Of a DNA stretch of 64,000 bases, positions 27,235-37,955 are shown piece by piece (positions within the stretch are counted from its first letter, which is position 1; the number at the start of each line of letters is the position of its first letter). The notes beneath the pieces were generated by a model. The model saw only the letters and a list, made by a program, of their open reading frames with translations. It had not been told where the DNA came from and did not search any database. Both the position numbers and the translations under genes were made by a program. The stretch is from contig NZ_NCSY01000003.1 of the NCBI RefSeq assembly GCF_002156875.1, positions 207,954-271,953 on the forward strand, written 5' to 3'. Source of the stretch: Bacillus sp. EAC (lineage in GTDB: Bacteria; Bacillota; Bacilli; Bacillales; Bacillaceae_G).

Positions 27235-28573
27235 TATTCACCCCAGTTCTACTGAGCAAATCTTGATCGATTTTCTTAAAAGAATCTCCATAATAGATGA
27301 CCCAAACAGGCTTCAACTGGATTGCTCGATTATAATAAAATTTATTAATTTGGTCTTCATCACCATCAAATATAGTTTCGTATCCCAAAGTAATATCTTT
27401 GATCAGCGATTTATTAATCGACTTATTATTATCTAAAACCTCCATAATTTGAGGTCCAGACATTAATTCCATTTCACTTTCTTTTTTCTCCATTTGTAAA
27501 TTCAGTTTATATAATGGACGTTTATAAGTTTGAATATCATCTTGTTTTCCCAATTTAGTCGCAATTGTCGCGTTCTTAAAAACAGGTAAATTGTTAATAT
27601 TAAGCCTATAGAAAATCTCATTGTTTTCAGGCTTAATGCCAGATAACACATATCCGTCTGTCCAACCTCCGTGCCCATTTATAAACTCTACACTTTTTTG
27701 GATTAGTACGTTGGGACTTTGGTTTTCATCAGCAGCTATTGTCGGGTTTACAAACGTAATCGAACGATTTAATGGAGAAACAGTCATTAATCTTGTCCCA
27801 TCAGTATACGTATCGCCAGAGTCACTACTCTCTTTACGCACATTAGTAGGGTCGATAAATATTGCATCTTTAAATTTATCTACTTCAATATCAGACGTTA
27901 AAAACTCCATCGTTTTTAATTTTACTGTTTGTTTAGGTAAATAGATTGTTTTTCCTGTTTGCAACTTATATTTAACACTATCTGTATAATGCTTGTAATT
28001 GGATTTTATTTTCCCTACCGCTGAAATAATACCCGAATTATCAAACGTTGCATCATAAAGTAAATTTAGAGAATCATTAACAAAATAGATTTTCGAAGAG
28101 GTCTCCTGTTTTTGAGACATTCTTATAACGATTCTGTCGAAAACAATATTTTGCAATCTTTTTGAATCTAATTTAAATATTTTATCTAATGTTTCAATTG
28201 GGATTAATGTAGGAAAAATGATTTCAATTTTGTTTTTTCCTTTTGTAATTCCCTGGAAATTTTGCTCAGAAGTATCACTGGTCAAGTTTTCAAAATTAGA
28301 TATTTCTACTTTCTGTAAAGCCTTATAAAGAGGTAATATATTACTTTGTTTTGATGTTACAAAATGCTTATTGGACTCATGTACAACTACTTGACTTGGA
28401 ATCACGATATTTTCAAAATCTTTCTGCGCACCAATTTTAACATTTTGTATATAATCACGTTGGATTGGATCGTAAGTAGGCTTATATGACCAAAGTCTAT
28501 ACGATAAAACTAAGCTTAAAATAACTAAACTAGTAAGTGCAATTGATTTGATACGTTCTCTCTTCATCCCCAC
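27218..28573 (-). CDS. yycH: WalK regulator YycH
   Basis: A 451-residue membrane-anchored protein with one N-terminal span (about 10-27) and a large extracellular domain of the YycH family. It acts with YycI to modulate WalK. Its start overlaps walK by ten bases. Sequence is fast-evolving in this family, so the assignment leans on the N-terminus and on gene order. Confidence 0.92.
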   Translation of the reverse strand: MGMKRERIKSIALTSLVILSLVLSYRLWSYKPTYDPIQRDYIQNVKIGAQKDFENIVIPSQVVVHESNKHFVTSKQSNILPLYKALQKVEISNFENLTSDTSEQNFQGITKGKNKIEIIFPTLIPIETLDKIFKLDSKRLQNIVFDRIVIRMSQKQETSSKIYFVNDSLNLLYDATFDNSGIISAVGKIKSNYKHYTDSVKYKLQTGKTIYLPKQTVKLKTMEFLTSDIEVDKFKDAIFIDPTNVRKESSDSGDTYTDGTRLMTVSPLNRSITFVNPTIAADENQSPNVLIQKSVEFINGHGGWTDGYVLSGIKPENNEIFYRLNINNLPVFKNATIATKLGKQDDIQTYKRPLYKLNLQMEKKESEMELMSGPQIMEVLDNNKSINKSLIKDITLGYETIFDGDEDQINKFYYNRAIQLKPVWVIYYGDSFKKIDQDLLSRTGVNIVGLE

Positions 28574-30408
28574 TCATCCTCTTGGTCATCAGCTACTGGA
28601 AGTGTAAAATAGACTGTAGTACCCTTTCCTTCTTCACTTTTAGCCCAAATATGACCATCATGCGCATAAATCATTTCTTTAGCAATTGCGAGTCCAAGAC
28701 CAGTACCTCCTACTTGTCTAGAACGTGCTTTATCAACTCGGTAAAAACGATCAAATATTTTCGCTAAATTATCTTTTGGAATTCCCATACCCTCGTCAGT
28801 TATGCTAATCAGTATCTGATCTCTTGATTCCTTAATTCGATAAGTTACTTTTCCACCCTCTGGCGAATATTTTAAAGCATTTGAAATGATATTATCTAAA
28901 ACCTGAGTAATTTTATCTTCGTCAATAAAAACAAAACGGGTTTTGTTTAAAAACTCTCGCTTGAAAGATACTGCTTGTGATTTACTCATTTCAAAACGAT
29001 CGATAATACGATTAAATAGATCTGTAAAGTTAACCCAATCTTTCGTTAATCGATATTCAGTACTATCAAGTTTAGATAATTGCAATAGGTCATTAACCAA
29101 TCGAATCATTCGTTCAGTTTCATCTTGAGTTACTTGCAGGAATTTAGGAGCAATTTCCTTATTCTCCCAAGCTCCATCTGATAAAGCCTCTAAATAACTT
29201 CTCATAGTTGTTAATGGTGTTCTTAATTCATGTGATACATTAGCAACAAATTCTCTTCGCTCTTGTTCTATTTTTTCTTGCTCTGTTACATCATATAGTA
29301 CAGCAATTAAACCATTTACTTTGCCTGTATCTTTTTGAATCGTCGAGAAGCTTGCCCTAATAATCATCGGTCTTTTATTTTCACTGTAATCTAGCATAAT
29401 CGAATCCGGCTCTTCGTATAAATCATCTAATGTATTAACTTTTTCAATTCCTAAAACTTCTAAAATTGATTTATTTAATACTGTTTCACGTGAAACATTC
29501 AACATCGCTTCAGCTGGATCATTTAATAAGATAATTTTCCCTCTACGGTCTGTTGCAATTACTCCATCAGTCATATGCTCTAATACCGATTGTAATTTTC
29601 TTCTTTCACCTTCCGTAGATGCCCTGGCCTGTTGTAAGTTTCGAGATAAATTATTAAATGAAATTGTTAATTCTCCAATTTCATCTTCACTATATGCCTT
29701 TAATCGACGTGAGAAATTCCCCTTCGCCATTTCCTGAGCTTGTCTTCTTATTTCAGAGATTGGCTTTGTAATTGCCTTTGCAAGTAAAATCCCTAAAATC
29801 GAAGTAATAGCTACAGCTATAAGTGTACCCGTTGAAAAAATACGATTGATTAAAGTCATTCTGTCATACGTACTTTCCATGGATGCACTAGTATAAATAG
29901 CCGCGACAGTTCCGTCATCTTCTTCAACAGGAACTACAATTATTCTCATCCGATGTCCATTTTTAGGATCAATTAATACTTTTTCAGTTGTTGTTCCGAC
30001 TAATAATGTTCTTGTTATCAATAAATCAGTTGTTCTTTTACCAACAATTGAACGATTATTGGAATCTGATGTAGCAATCACTTCACTATTTTGATTTACG
30101 ACCCTTACATCAGAGATTCCAATATTTCCAACTTCAGAAACAACATCTGAAACTATTTTTTGTATATTTGTTTTAATTTCTGGATCATCAAGTGTTTTCT
30201 TTTTTTCGTACTCCATCTTGATATTATAGGCCAGCATATTGGCACGATCGCTAATTGACGCAGAAAAGTTATTAACTAACTGTTTTTCTAGCTCTCTTGA
30301 AAAATACACGCTGATAACCTGCATAGCAACTAATATGAGTAAAATGTATACTAGTACGAATTTAAATACGATTGATTGAAATAACCCTACTTTATTATAG
30401 GCTGCCAT
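28564..30408 (-). CDS. walK: Essential cell-wall sensor histidine kinase WalK
   Basis: A 614-residue kinase. Order: membrane span (about 13-33), extracellular PAS-like domain (about 40-180), second span (about 184-204), HAMP (about 205-257), cytoplasmic PAS (about 262-370), HisKA with His in Asn-Val-Ser-His-Glu-Leu-Arg-Thr-Pro-Leu near 392, and an ATPase domain ending in Gly-Gly-Thr-Gly-Leu-Gly-Leu-Ala. It senses wall state and phosphorylates WalR. Its ATG overlaps the walR stop by one base. A perfect parS site lies within the gene at 29482-29497. Confidence 0.97.
   Translation of the reverse strand: MAAYNKVGLFQSIVFKFVLVYILLILVAMQVISVYFSRELEKQLVNNFSASISDRANMLAYNIKMEYEKKKTLDDPEIKTNIQKIVSDVVSEVGNIGISDVRVVNQNSEVIATSDSNNRSIVGKRTTDLLITRTLLVGTTTEKVLIDPKNGHRMRIIVVPVEEDDGTVAAIYTSASMESTYDRMTLINRIFSTGTLIAVAITSILGILLAKAITKPISEIRRQAQEMAKGNFSRRLKAYSEDEIGELTISFNNLSRNLQQARASTEGERRKLQSVLEHMTDGVIATDRRGKIILLNDPAEAMLNVSRETVLNKSILEVLGIEKVNTLDDLYEEPDSIMLDYSENKRPMIIRASFSTIQKDTGKVNGLIAVLYDVTEQEKIEQERREFVANVSHELRTPLTTMRSYLEALSDGAWENKEIAPKFLQVTQDETERMIRLVNDLLQLSKLDSTEYRLTKDWVNFTDLFNRIIDRFEMSKSQAVSFKREFLNKTRFVFIDEDKITQVLDNIISNALKYSPEGGKVTYRIKESRDQILISITDEGMGIPKDNLAKIFDRFYRVDKARSRQVGGTGLGLAIAKEMIYAHDGHIWAKSEEGKGTTVYFTLPVADDQEDEWG
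29482..29497. other. parS centromere site inside walK
   Basis: Perfect 16-bp palindrome TGTTTCACGTGAAACA, the ParB (Spo0J) loading site. It falls in the PAS region of walK and is read there as Val-Ser-Arg-Glu-Thr, about 24 kb from oriC. Confidence 0.95.
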
Positions 30409-31112
30409 TAATCTTGCTCCGGATCACGTAAGTAGTAGCCTACTCCTCTTCTTGTTACGATGAATAGCGGATAGCTTGGATTATCCTCAATTTTTTCACG
30501 TAATCTTCTAATTGTTACGTCGACAGTACGTACGTCTCCAAAGTAATCATATCCCCAAACAGTTTGAAGTAAATGTTCTCTAGTCATTACTTGTCCTATA
30601 TGCTTAGCTAAATAGTAAAGTAACTCAAATTCACGATGAGTTAACTCAATCTTTTCTCCTCGTTTTGTAACGATATATGCATTTGGATTAATTACAAGTG
30701 AACCAATTACAACTTCTACTGACTCTTCTTTTTCAGCCGTTGCTCCAGTTTGATGTCTTCTTAGGTTAGCCTTAACTCTGGCAAGCAACTCTCTCGTACT
30801 AAACGGTTTAGTTACATAGTCATCTGCTCCCATTTCAAGTCCTAATACTTTATCTAATTCTGAGTCCTTCGCTGTAATCATGATAATAGGCATTTCATGA
30901 TTTTTTCGAATTTCTCTACAAACTTCTAATCCATCTCGAATTGGAAGCATAATGTCTAGTAATACTAAGTCTGGAAGAAATTCATCAATTTTTTGTAAAG
31001 CTTCTTCCCCATCATACGCACAAACTATTTCAAAACCTTCTTTTTCTAGATTAAACTTTAATATATCTGCAATTGGCTTTTCATCATCGACTATTAATAT
31101 TTTCTTATTCAT
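30408..31112 (-). CDS. walR: Essential response regulator WalR
   Basis: A 234-residue OmpR-family regulator of autolysin and wall genes. Receiver domain (1-120) with Asp-Asp-Glu, phospho-Asp in Leu-Leu-Asp-Ile-Met-Leu-Pro (about 53) and Lys in Val-Thr-Lys-Pro-Phe. The DNA-binding wing ends Thr-Arg-Arg-Gly-Val-Gly-Tyr-Tyr. I place the start at the ATG at 31112, after AAAGGAG, rather than 20 codons upstream; this gives the usual length. First gene of walR-walK-yycH-yycI-walJ. Confidence 0.97.
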   Translation of the reverse strand: MNKKILIVDDEKPIADILKFNLEKEGFEIVCAYDGEEALQKIDEFLPDLVLLDIMLPIRDGLEVCREIRKNHEMPIIMITAKDSELDKVLGLEMGADDYVTKPFSTRELLARVKANLRRHQTGATAEKEESVEVVIGSLVINPNAYIVTKRGEKIELTHREFELLYYLAKHIGQVMTREHLLQTVWGYDYFGDVRTVDVTIRRLREKIEDNPSYPLFIVTRRGVGYYLRDPEQD

Positions 31113-31313
31113 TCCCCGCACTCCTTTTCTAGTAAGTTCAGCTGCCTGTTTGTCTATTCTTATCTTTAGCAATTTAATAATAAATTAGGCAACAAATAAA
31201 CTAATCATAGTAATTTCGTTTTGTAGGATTGTCTCTATAAATATACAATACGACTAATAACTAACGTGTCCTTGTTTTTAACAAAAACAATATGAAATTT
31301 TATATCTTTTTTA

Positions 31314-31344
31314 GAAAAAAACCCCTAGCTTGTTGCTAGAGGTT
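31314..31344 (-). terminator. Terminator upstream of walR
   Basis: A 9-bp stem (ACCCCTAGC with GCTAGAGGT) with a T-run on the minus strand. It insulates walR from the rRNA/tRNA patch. The stretch 31113-31313 is the walR upstream region, AT-rich, with no gene. Confidence 0.8.
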
Positions 31345-31457
31345 TAATTCACTTACTTCTATTTTAAATTAAGTATGTTTTTTTGTAAAATACTTCACTA
31401 ATTTGATCCTATAAATATCGGATAATCCTATGAATTATGAACCCATATAGAAATAAA

Positions 31458-31487
31458 TAAAAACTACTGCATACACAGTAGTTTTTA
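31458..31487 (-). terminator. Terminator after the tRNA
   Basis: A perfect hairpin (AAAACTACTG with CAGTAGTTTT) with T-rich tail on the minus strand, directly after the 3' end of the chimeric tRNA. Confidence 0.8.
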
Positions 31488-31490
31488 TGA

Positions 31491-31563
31491 TGGCTCGGGA
31501 CGGAATCGAACCGCCGACCCCCTGCTTGTAAGGCAGGTGCTCTCCCAGCTGAGCTAATCCTCC
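31491..31563 (-). tRNA. Chimeric tRNA: tRNA-Val(UAC) 5' part joined to tRNA-Phe 3' end
   Basis: The 5' part is a Bacillus tRNA-Val: acceptor GGAGGAT, D-arm, and anticodon loop with TAC. From the T-arm onward it reads instead as the tRNA-Phe end, closing with CCGAGCC and discriminator A. GGAGGAT and CCGAGCC can form only about two of seven acceptor pairs, so the product should not fold or be charged. The two tRNAs share GTCGGCGGTTCGA in the T-arm (31506-31518), where the switch must lie. In B. subtilis the gene next to walR here is tRNA-Phe. CCA is not encoded. Confidence 0.7.
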
Positions 31564-31571
31564 ATCAAAAC

Positions 31572-31686
31572 CAAGCGACGTTCTACTCTCACAGGGGGAA
31601 ACCCCCAACTACCATCGACGCTGAAGAGCTTAACTGCCGTGTTCGGTATGGGAACGGGTGTGACCTCTTCGCTATCATCACTTGAT
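31572..31686 (-). rRNA. rrf: 5S ribosomal RNA
   Basis: About 115 nt matching Bacillus 5S rRNA, including GATAGCGAAGAGGTCACACC near the 5' end and CCCATACCGAACACGG. It follows the 23S 3' stump at the normal spacing and precedes the tRNA. The copy looks complete; ends are estimated. Confidence 0.92.
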
Positions 31687-31811
31687 TTATTTGCTTGGGA
31701 CATTGATTATTATAACAAAATATCAATCAAAGTCAACATTTTTTTAAAGATATTTTAAAGTTTTTACACTTTTTTATACCTTCAAAACTAGATAATGTCA
31801 TTATCAAACTT

Positions 31812-31999
31812 GTTAGTTAAGTCCTCGACCGATTAGTATCAGTCAGCTCCACGTGTCACCACGCTTCCACCTCTGACCTATCAACCTGATCATCTCTCAG
31901 GGGTCTTACTAGCTTAACGCTATGGGAAATCTCATCTTGAGGGGGGCTTCATGCTTAGATGCTTTCAGCACTTATCCCTTCCACACATAGCTACCCAGC
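31812..31999 (-). rRNA. 23S ribosomal RNA, 3'-terminal 188-nt fragment
   Basis: The last 188 nt or so of a Bacillus 23S gene, ending with CGAGGACTTAACTA. Homology to 23S stops abruptly at 31999 (GCTGGGTAG on the minus strand). The remaining 2.7 kb or so is absent, replaced by a purA fragment. No 16S gene precedes it. A remnant, not a working gene. Confidence 0.93.
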
Positions 32000-32000
32000 C

Positions 32001-32351
32001 TCTGGTCCTACCGAGAACACAGACAAAGGTATACCTACTAATTGAGATACACGCTCTACATAGTGTCTTGCGTTAACTGGCAGTTCATTTAGTGTTTTCA
32101 CACCCGTTATATCTTCTGTCCAGCCTGGAAGTTCTTCGTATACTGGTTCACACTCTGAAAGTTGTTTTAAGCTAGCAGGGAACTCAGAGATTGTCTCTCC
32201 ACGGTATTTGTATGCTACACATATCTTAACTGTTTCTAGGCCTGTTAAAACGTCAATAGAGTTAAGTGATAAATCAGTGATTCCACTTACGCGACGAGCA
32301 TGACGTACAACAACACTATCAAACCAACCAACACGTCTTGGTCTTCCTGTA
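32001..32351 (-). pseudogene. Exact 351-bp duplicate of an internal purA segment
   Basis: Base-for-base copy of 32624-32974 (offset 623, no differences seen by eye), encoding the C-terminal quarter of adenylosuccinate synthase without its start or last 14 residues. It is fused at one end to 23S rRNA and at the other to sequence just after tRNA-Lys. A reading frame of 130 codons (31991-32383) runs across it but begins inside the tRNA-Lys acceptor stem and ends in 23S sequence, so it is not a gene. Confidence 0.93.
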
Positions 32352-32375
32352 AAACCATAATATAAAAATAAAAGA

Positions 32376-32448
32376 TGAGCCATGAAGGATTCGAACCTTC
32401 GACCCTCTGATTAAAAGTCAGATGCTCTACCTACTGAGCTAATGGCTC
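32376..32448 (-). tRNA. tRNA-Lys (UUU)
   Basis: Acceptor GAGCCAT pairs with ATGGCTC, anticodon loop CTTTTAA with TTT anticodon, normal T-arm. CCA is not encoded. It follows purA as in the B. subtilis trnY cluster, where Glu, Asp and Phe tRNAs come next; those are missing here. Confidence 0.95.
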
Positions 32449-32543
32449 GCATAATAATTTTATGTTGTCAGTTATGACGACAAGATTTATCATAACATAT
32501 AAACCAAATACATTGCAATAGTAATTTTATATTTAAGAAAAAT

Positions 32544-32573
32544 AAAAGCCCTTAAAGAATTTAAGGGCTTTTT
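32544..32573 (-). terminator. purA terminator
   Basis: Hairpin AAAAGCCCTTAAA with TTTAAGGGCTTTT, eight bases after the purA stop codon, with T-rich flanks in both directions. Confidence 0.85.
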
Positions 32574-32580
32574 AGTCAAA

Positions 32581-33927
<1,347 letters not shown>

Positions 33928-34034
33928 TCAAACCTACGGAATTTGTCAATAAAACTCAGCCTTTTTTTCATTTTCAACTTAAATATGTTCGAATTTGCTA
34001 TCTAATGTCTTACAATAAATAGTTTACCCTTTCT

Positions 34035-34068
34035 AAAAAAAATAATCACATAGAATCTCTATGTGATC
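34035..34068 (-). terminator. Terminator of dnaB
   Basis: Perfect stem ATCACATAG with CTATGTGAT and an eight-T tail on the minus strand, just after the helicase stop. Confidence 0.88.
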
Positions 34069-34072
34069 ATTT

Positions 34073-35437
34073 TTATGCACCCGGTGCATGTTCATCGTTA
34101 AACCTACGTTCTAAGTTTACGAATTTATTATATTCTTTTACAAATGCTAATTGAACTGTTCCTACTGGACCATTCCTTTGTTTTGCTATGATAATCTCAA
34201 TGATATTTTTATTCTCTGATTCTTTATCATAGTAATCGTCACGATATAAGAAAGCAACGATATCAGCATCTTGCTCAATACTTCCTGATTCACGAATATC
34301 GGACATCATAGGACGTTTATCTTGTCTTGATTCAACGCTACGTGACAGCTGAGATAACGCGATTACAGGTACTTTTAATTCCCTTGCTAATGCTTTAAGT
34401 GAACGTGAGATTTCAGAAACTTCTTGTTGACGATTTTCTCCTCCACCTCTACCACTACCTTGAATGAGCTGAAGATAATCGATTAAGATCATTCCTAATC
34501 CATGCTCTTGTTTTAGCCTTCTACACTTAGCACGTATATCATTTACGCGTATACCAGGGGTATCATCTATATAAATACCTGTATTCGCTAAGCTACTAGC
34601 TGCCATAGTCAGCTTATTCCAATCTTCTTGCTCTAAATTACCCGTTCTTAAAGCCTGGGCATTAATATTTCCTTCAGCACAAAGCATACGCATTACTAAT
34701 TGATCAGAACCCATCTCTAGACTAAAGATAGCTACATTTTCATCAGTTTTTGTTGCCACATTTTGTGCGATATTTAATGCAAACGCTGTTTTACCTACAG
34801 AAGGACGCGCTGCAACAATAATTAAATCATTCGGTTGAAATCCAGCTGTCATACGATCCAGGTCAGTGAAGCCAGTTGGAATACCAGTTATTTCACCGCG
34901 TTGATTAAATAGCATTTCAATTTTACTAAATGTATTAAAAACAACGTCTTTAATATTCTGGAAACCCGATACATTTGTCCGTTGAGCTACTTGTAAAATA
35001 CTTTTCTCTGCTTCATTAAGAATGACATCTACTGGAACATCCGATACATAACCTTCGGAAGCAATATTAGTAGCTGTTCGAATCAGCCTTCTTAACGTAG
35101 ATTTTTCTTCTACAATCTTTGCATAGTAGTCTACATTTGATGCTGTTGGCACAGAAGCCAATAAATCATTTAAATAAGACACTCCTCCTACTTCCTCTAG
35201 TAAGCCTTGATTGGCTAATTCAGAAGTTAGAGTGATGACATCTAGAGGCTCGTTTCTTGAAGAAATATTCAACATTGCTTCAAATAACTTTTGATGAGCA
35301 GCTCGATAAAAGTCATCAGGTAAAAGCCGTTCTGTAGTTGGTATTAAAGCATCTGAATCTAACAGGACTGCTCCTAATACAGCTTGTTCAGCTTCTATAT
35401 TCTGCGGTGGAGTACGATCATTTAACAAATCACTCAT
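34073..35437 (-). CDS. dnaB: Replicative DNA helicase (DnaB family; DnaC in B. subtilis)
   Basis: A 454-residue hexameric fork helicase. N-terminal domain about 1-150, then a RecA-type motor with Walker A Ala-Arg-Pro-Ser-Val-Gly-Lys-Thr near residue 210, Walker B Met-Ile-Leu-Ile-Asp-Tyr-Leu-Gln-Leu near 316, and the arginine-finger region Ser-Gly-Ser-Ile-Glu-Gln-Asp-Ala-Asp near 390. No intein. It follows rplI by 25 bases in the gdpP-rplI-dnaB run. Confidence 0.97.
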   Translation of the reverse strand: MSDLLNDRTPPQNIEAEQAVLGAVLLDSDALIPTTERLLPDDFYRAAHQKLFEAMLNISSRNEPLDVITLTSELANQGLLEEVGGVSYLNDLLASVPTASNVDYYAKIVEEKSTLRRLIRTATNIASEGYVSDVPVDVILNEAEKSILQVAQRTNVSGFQNIKDVVFNTFSKIEMLFNQRGEITGIPTGFTDLDRMTAGFQPNDLIIVAARPSVGKTAFALNIAQNVATKTDENVAIFSLEMGSDQLVMRMLCAEGNINAQALRTGNLEQEDWNKLTMAASSLANTGIYIDDTPGIRVNDIRAKCRRLKQEHGLGMILIDYLQLIQGSGRGGGENRQQEVSEISRSLKALARELKVPVIALSQLSRSVESRQDKRPMMSDIRESGSIEQDADIVAFLYRDDYYDKESENKNIIEIIIAKQRNGPVGTVQLAFVKEYNKFVNLERRFNDEHAPGA

Positions 35438-35462
35438 TTTTAGTCCTCCAGATGCTTATTAC

Positions 35463-35906
35463 TTATTGTTCCTTTACATGAACTTTTAATGTTGCACTCA
35501 CTTCTGGGTGTAATTTAACTTTAATATTCGTTACACCTAAACCACGAATTGCATCATTCATATCAAATTTACGTTTATCTAATTTAATACCATGAGTTTT
35601 TTGTAGCTCGTCTGTAATTTGTTTACTAGTAATCGAACCGAAAAGACGACCGCCTTCTCCTGATTTTGCTTTCAATTCCACAGTAAGTGCTTCAATTGTC
35701 TCTTTCAGTTTTTTACAGTTTTCTAATTCAATCGCAGCATCTTTTGCTTCTTTGTTCTTTTTCGCATCAAGAGTTTTTAGGTTACCGGCAGTTGCTTCAA
35801 TTGCATCACCATTTTTAACTAAGAAATTAGCATAACCATCTGCTACATTTTTAGTTTCGCCTTTTTTCCCTTTACCTTTTACGTCTTTTAAGAAAATTAC
35901 TTTCAT
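35463..35906 (-). CDS. rplI: Ribosomal protein bL9
   Basis: A 147-residue large-subunit protein with the N-terminal rRNA-binding domain (Met-Lys-Val-Ile-Phe-Leu, Gly-Lys-Lys-Gly-Glu...Asp-Gly-Tyr-Ala-Asn-Phe), a long connecting helix and a C-terminal domain with Leu-Phe-Gly-Ser-Ile-Thr. The start overlaps the gdpP stop by four bases. Confidence 0.98.
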   Translation of the reverse strand: MKVIFLKDVKGKGKKGETKNVADGYANFLVKNGDAIEATAGNLKTLDAKKNKEAKDAAIELENCKKLKETIEALTVELKAKSGEGGRLFGSITSKQITDELQKTHGIKLDKRKFDMNDAIRGLGVTNIKVKLHPEVSATLKVHVKEQ

Positions 35907-37879
35907 TTGTTCGATCTCCCTTCGATATATTGATCAATTATTTGCAATAAATTTAATTCTACTTCTCTTATTGAAGTTGCTTCGATTTGTGCCGCTGCAT
36001 TCGTTAAATGTCCGCCACCACCGAGCTCCTCCATGATTAATTGAACGTTTATATCACCTAATGATCGGCTACTGATACTAACAAGATTATCAGAACGTTT
36101 AGCAATTACGAAGGATGCAATTACATCAGTCATCGTTAATAATGTGTCGGCAGCCTGCGCGATTAATACTTGCTCATAGTTAATGTTTTCTTTACCGTAG
36201 CTAATAGCGAAGCCGTTTTTATACATATAGGCTTCTTCAATTAACTCTGCTTTACGTATATATTCATTCATATCTTGTTTTAACAGGTTTTGAACGAGAA
36301 TTGTATCTGCCCCGTTTGATCGTAAGTATGATGCTGCATCGAATGTACGAGCTCCCGTACGGAATGTAAAACTCTTCGTATCAACTATAATACCTGCTAA
36401 TAAAGCTGTTGCTTCAAGCATATTTAATTTGATTTTTTTAGGCTGATATTCTAATAACTCAGTTACTAACTCCGCTGTAGAAGAAGCATAAGGCTCCATA
36501 TAAACAAGAATAGCATCTTTTATAAAGTCTTCACCTCTACGATGGTGGTCAATGACAACGATTTTATCCGTTTCATCTAATAATGACTCTACTTCTACCA
36601 TTGTCGGTCTATGTGTATCAACTACAACTATTAAAGTATCTTCATTCACTAATTCTTTTGCTTTTTCAGGCGTAATAAAGCATGTCATATACTGCTCACT
36701 TTTAGACATTTCTCTCATCAATCGATTAACGCCTTTATCAACTTCATCCTTATTAATAACTACATATCCATTCACATCGTTATGGGTAACCATTTTTAAT
36801 ATCCCTACAGCAGAGCCTAATGCATCCATATCTGGCAATTTATGCCCCATAATCATAACGTTTGAACTGCTTTTCATTAAATCCCTTAAAGCGTGTGAAA
36901 TAACCCTTGCTCTAACCCTCGTTCGTTTTTCAACTGGGTTTGTTTTCCCACCAAAGAATTTCACTTTGCCGTTTATATTTTTTACTGTTACTTGATCTCC
37001 ACCACGGCCTAACGCTAAGTCTAGACCTGATTGAGCCAAATGTCCAAGTTCAGGTAAATTCTCACTACCTACCCCAACACCAACACTTAATGTAATGGGC
37101 AGATTTCTCTTTGTTGTTTCATCTCTAACAAGATCTAAAATTGCGAATTTATTACTTTCTAACGCGCTTAAAATACCTTCATTTAAGACGGCATACAGTC
37201 GGTCTGAAGAAACTCTTCTTAAGAAAATACCATGTTTATATGCCCAACTATTTAAAATTGTAGTAACAGCACCATTGATACTAGAGCGTTCTTGATCATC
37301 TAACCCTTGAGTCATTTCATCATAATTATCAAGTAATATGACTGCAATAACAGTTCTTTGATCTTCATACAATTTCTCCATCTGAGCTTGTTCAGTCACA
37401 TCAAATAAATAAATATATCGTTCTTCTCTTTTAATGACAACTCGATAAGTTCTTTTATTAATTGTTATTAAATCTTCTTTTTTTTCTTTTTTCGAGATAA
37501 GAGCCATTAAGCCATCTGATAAATCATAGATGTGTTTTCCAATTAAAGTATGATCGTCTAAAATATTAATAATGTATTGGTTACCCCATTCAATTTGATA
37601 TTCACGATCATATAATAGCACTCCGATTGGCATTTCAGTTATTGCTTCATTACTTAAATTTTTTACTCTCGACATAACCGATTGAATATACATATCTAAA
37701 ATATGACGATACTTTATTTCAATCTTTACCACTAAAAAAATAACTAACAGAAAGATAATAATAAAGATTATACCTAGTTGTGGACGTATATAAACTACAG
37801 TTCCTATCAGAAATATTGCAAGAGCAGTTAATATATAGACGGGAATAAGAAACACTTGTTTCTTATGAAAATCTTGCAT
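35903..37879 (-). CDS. gdpP: Cyclic di-AMP phosphodiesterase GdpP
   Basis: A 658-residue membrane enzyme that degrades c-di-AMP. Two N-terminal spans (about 10-55), a PAS-like domain (about 60-165), a degenerate GGDEF domain (about 170-305) and a DHH/DHHA1 phosphodiesterase (about 335-655) with Asp-Met-Asp-Ala near 350 and Val-Ile-Asp-His-His near 430. C-terminal Gly-Gly-Gly-His motif present. It is coupled to rplI and downstream of yybS, as in B. subtilis. Confidence 0.96.
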   Translation of the reverse strand: MQDFHKKQVFLIPVYILTALAIFLIGTVVYIRPQLGIIFIIIFLLVIFLVVKIEIKYRHILDMYIQSVMSRVKNLSNEAITEMPIGVLLYDREYQIEWGNQYIINILDDHTLIGKHIYDLSDGLMALISKKEKKEDLITINKRTYRVVIKREERYIYLFDVTEQAQMEKLYEDQRTVIAVILLDNYDEMTQGLDDQERSSINGAVTTILNSWAYKHGIFLRRVSSDRLYAVLNEGILSALESNKFAILDLVRDETTKRNLPITLSVGVGVGSENLPELGHLAQSGLDLALGRGGDQVTVKNINGKVKFFGGKTNPVEKRTRVRARVISHALRDLMKSSSNVMIMGHKLPDMDALGSAVGILKMVTHNDVNGYVVINKDEVDKGVNRLMREMSKSEQYMTCFITPEKAKELVNEDTLIVVVDTHRPTMVEVESLLDETDKIVVIDHHRRGEDFIKDAILVYMEPYASSTAELVTELLEYQPKKIKLNMLEATALLAGIIVDTKSFTFRTGARTFDAASYLRSNGADTILVQNLLKQDMNEYIRKAELIEEAYMYKNGFAISYGKENINYEQVLIAQAADTLLTMTDVIASFVIAKRSDNLVSISSRSLGDINVQLIMEELGGGGHLTNAAAQIEATSIREVELNLLQIIDQYIEGRSNK

Positions 37880-37955
37880 AAATTCAGCCCCTAAATCAAA
37901 TAAAATCTAACTTCTTTACAAATTAAGAAATCCATACATACTTAGCTAAGTACGT

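Noticed and set aside
31991..32383. A 130-codon open frame with strong similarity to PurA
   Set aside because: It begins in the tRNA-Lys acceptor stem, crosses the purA fragment and ends in 23S sequence; it has no RBS and is a by-product of the duplication.
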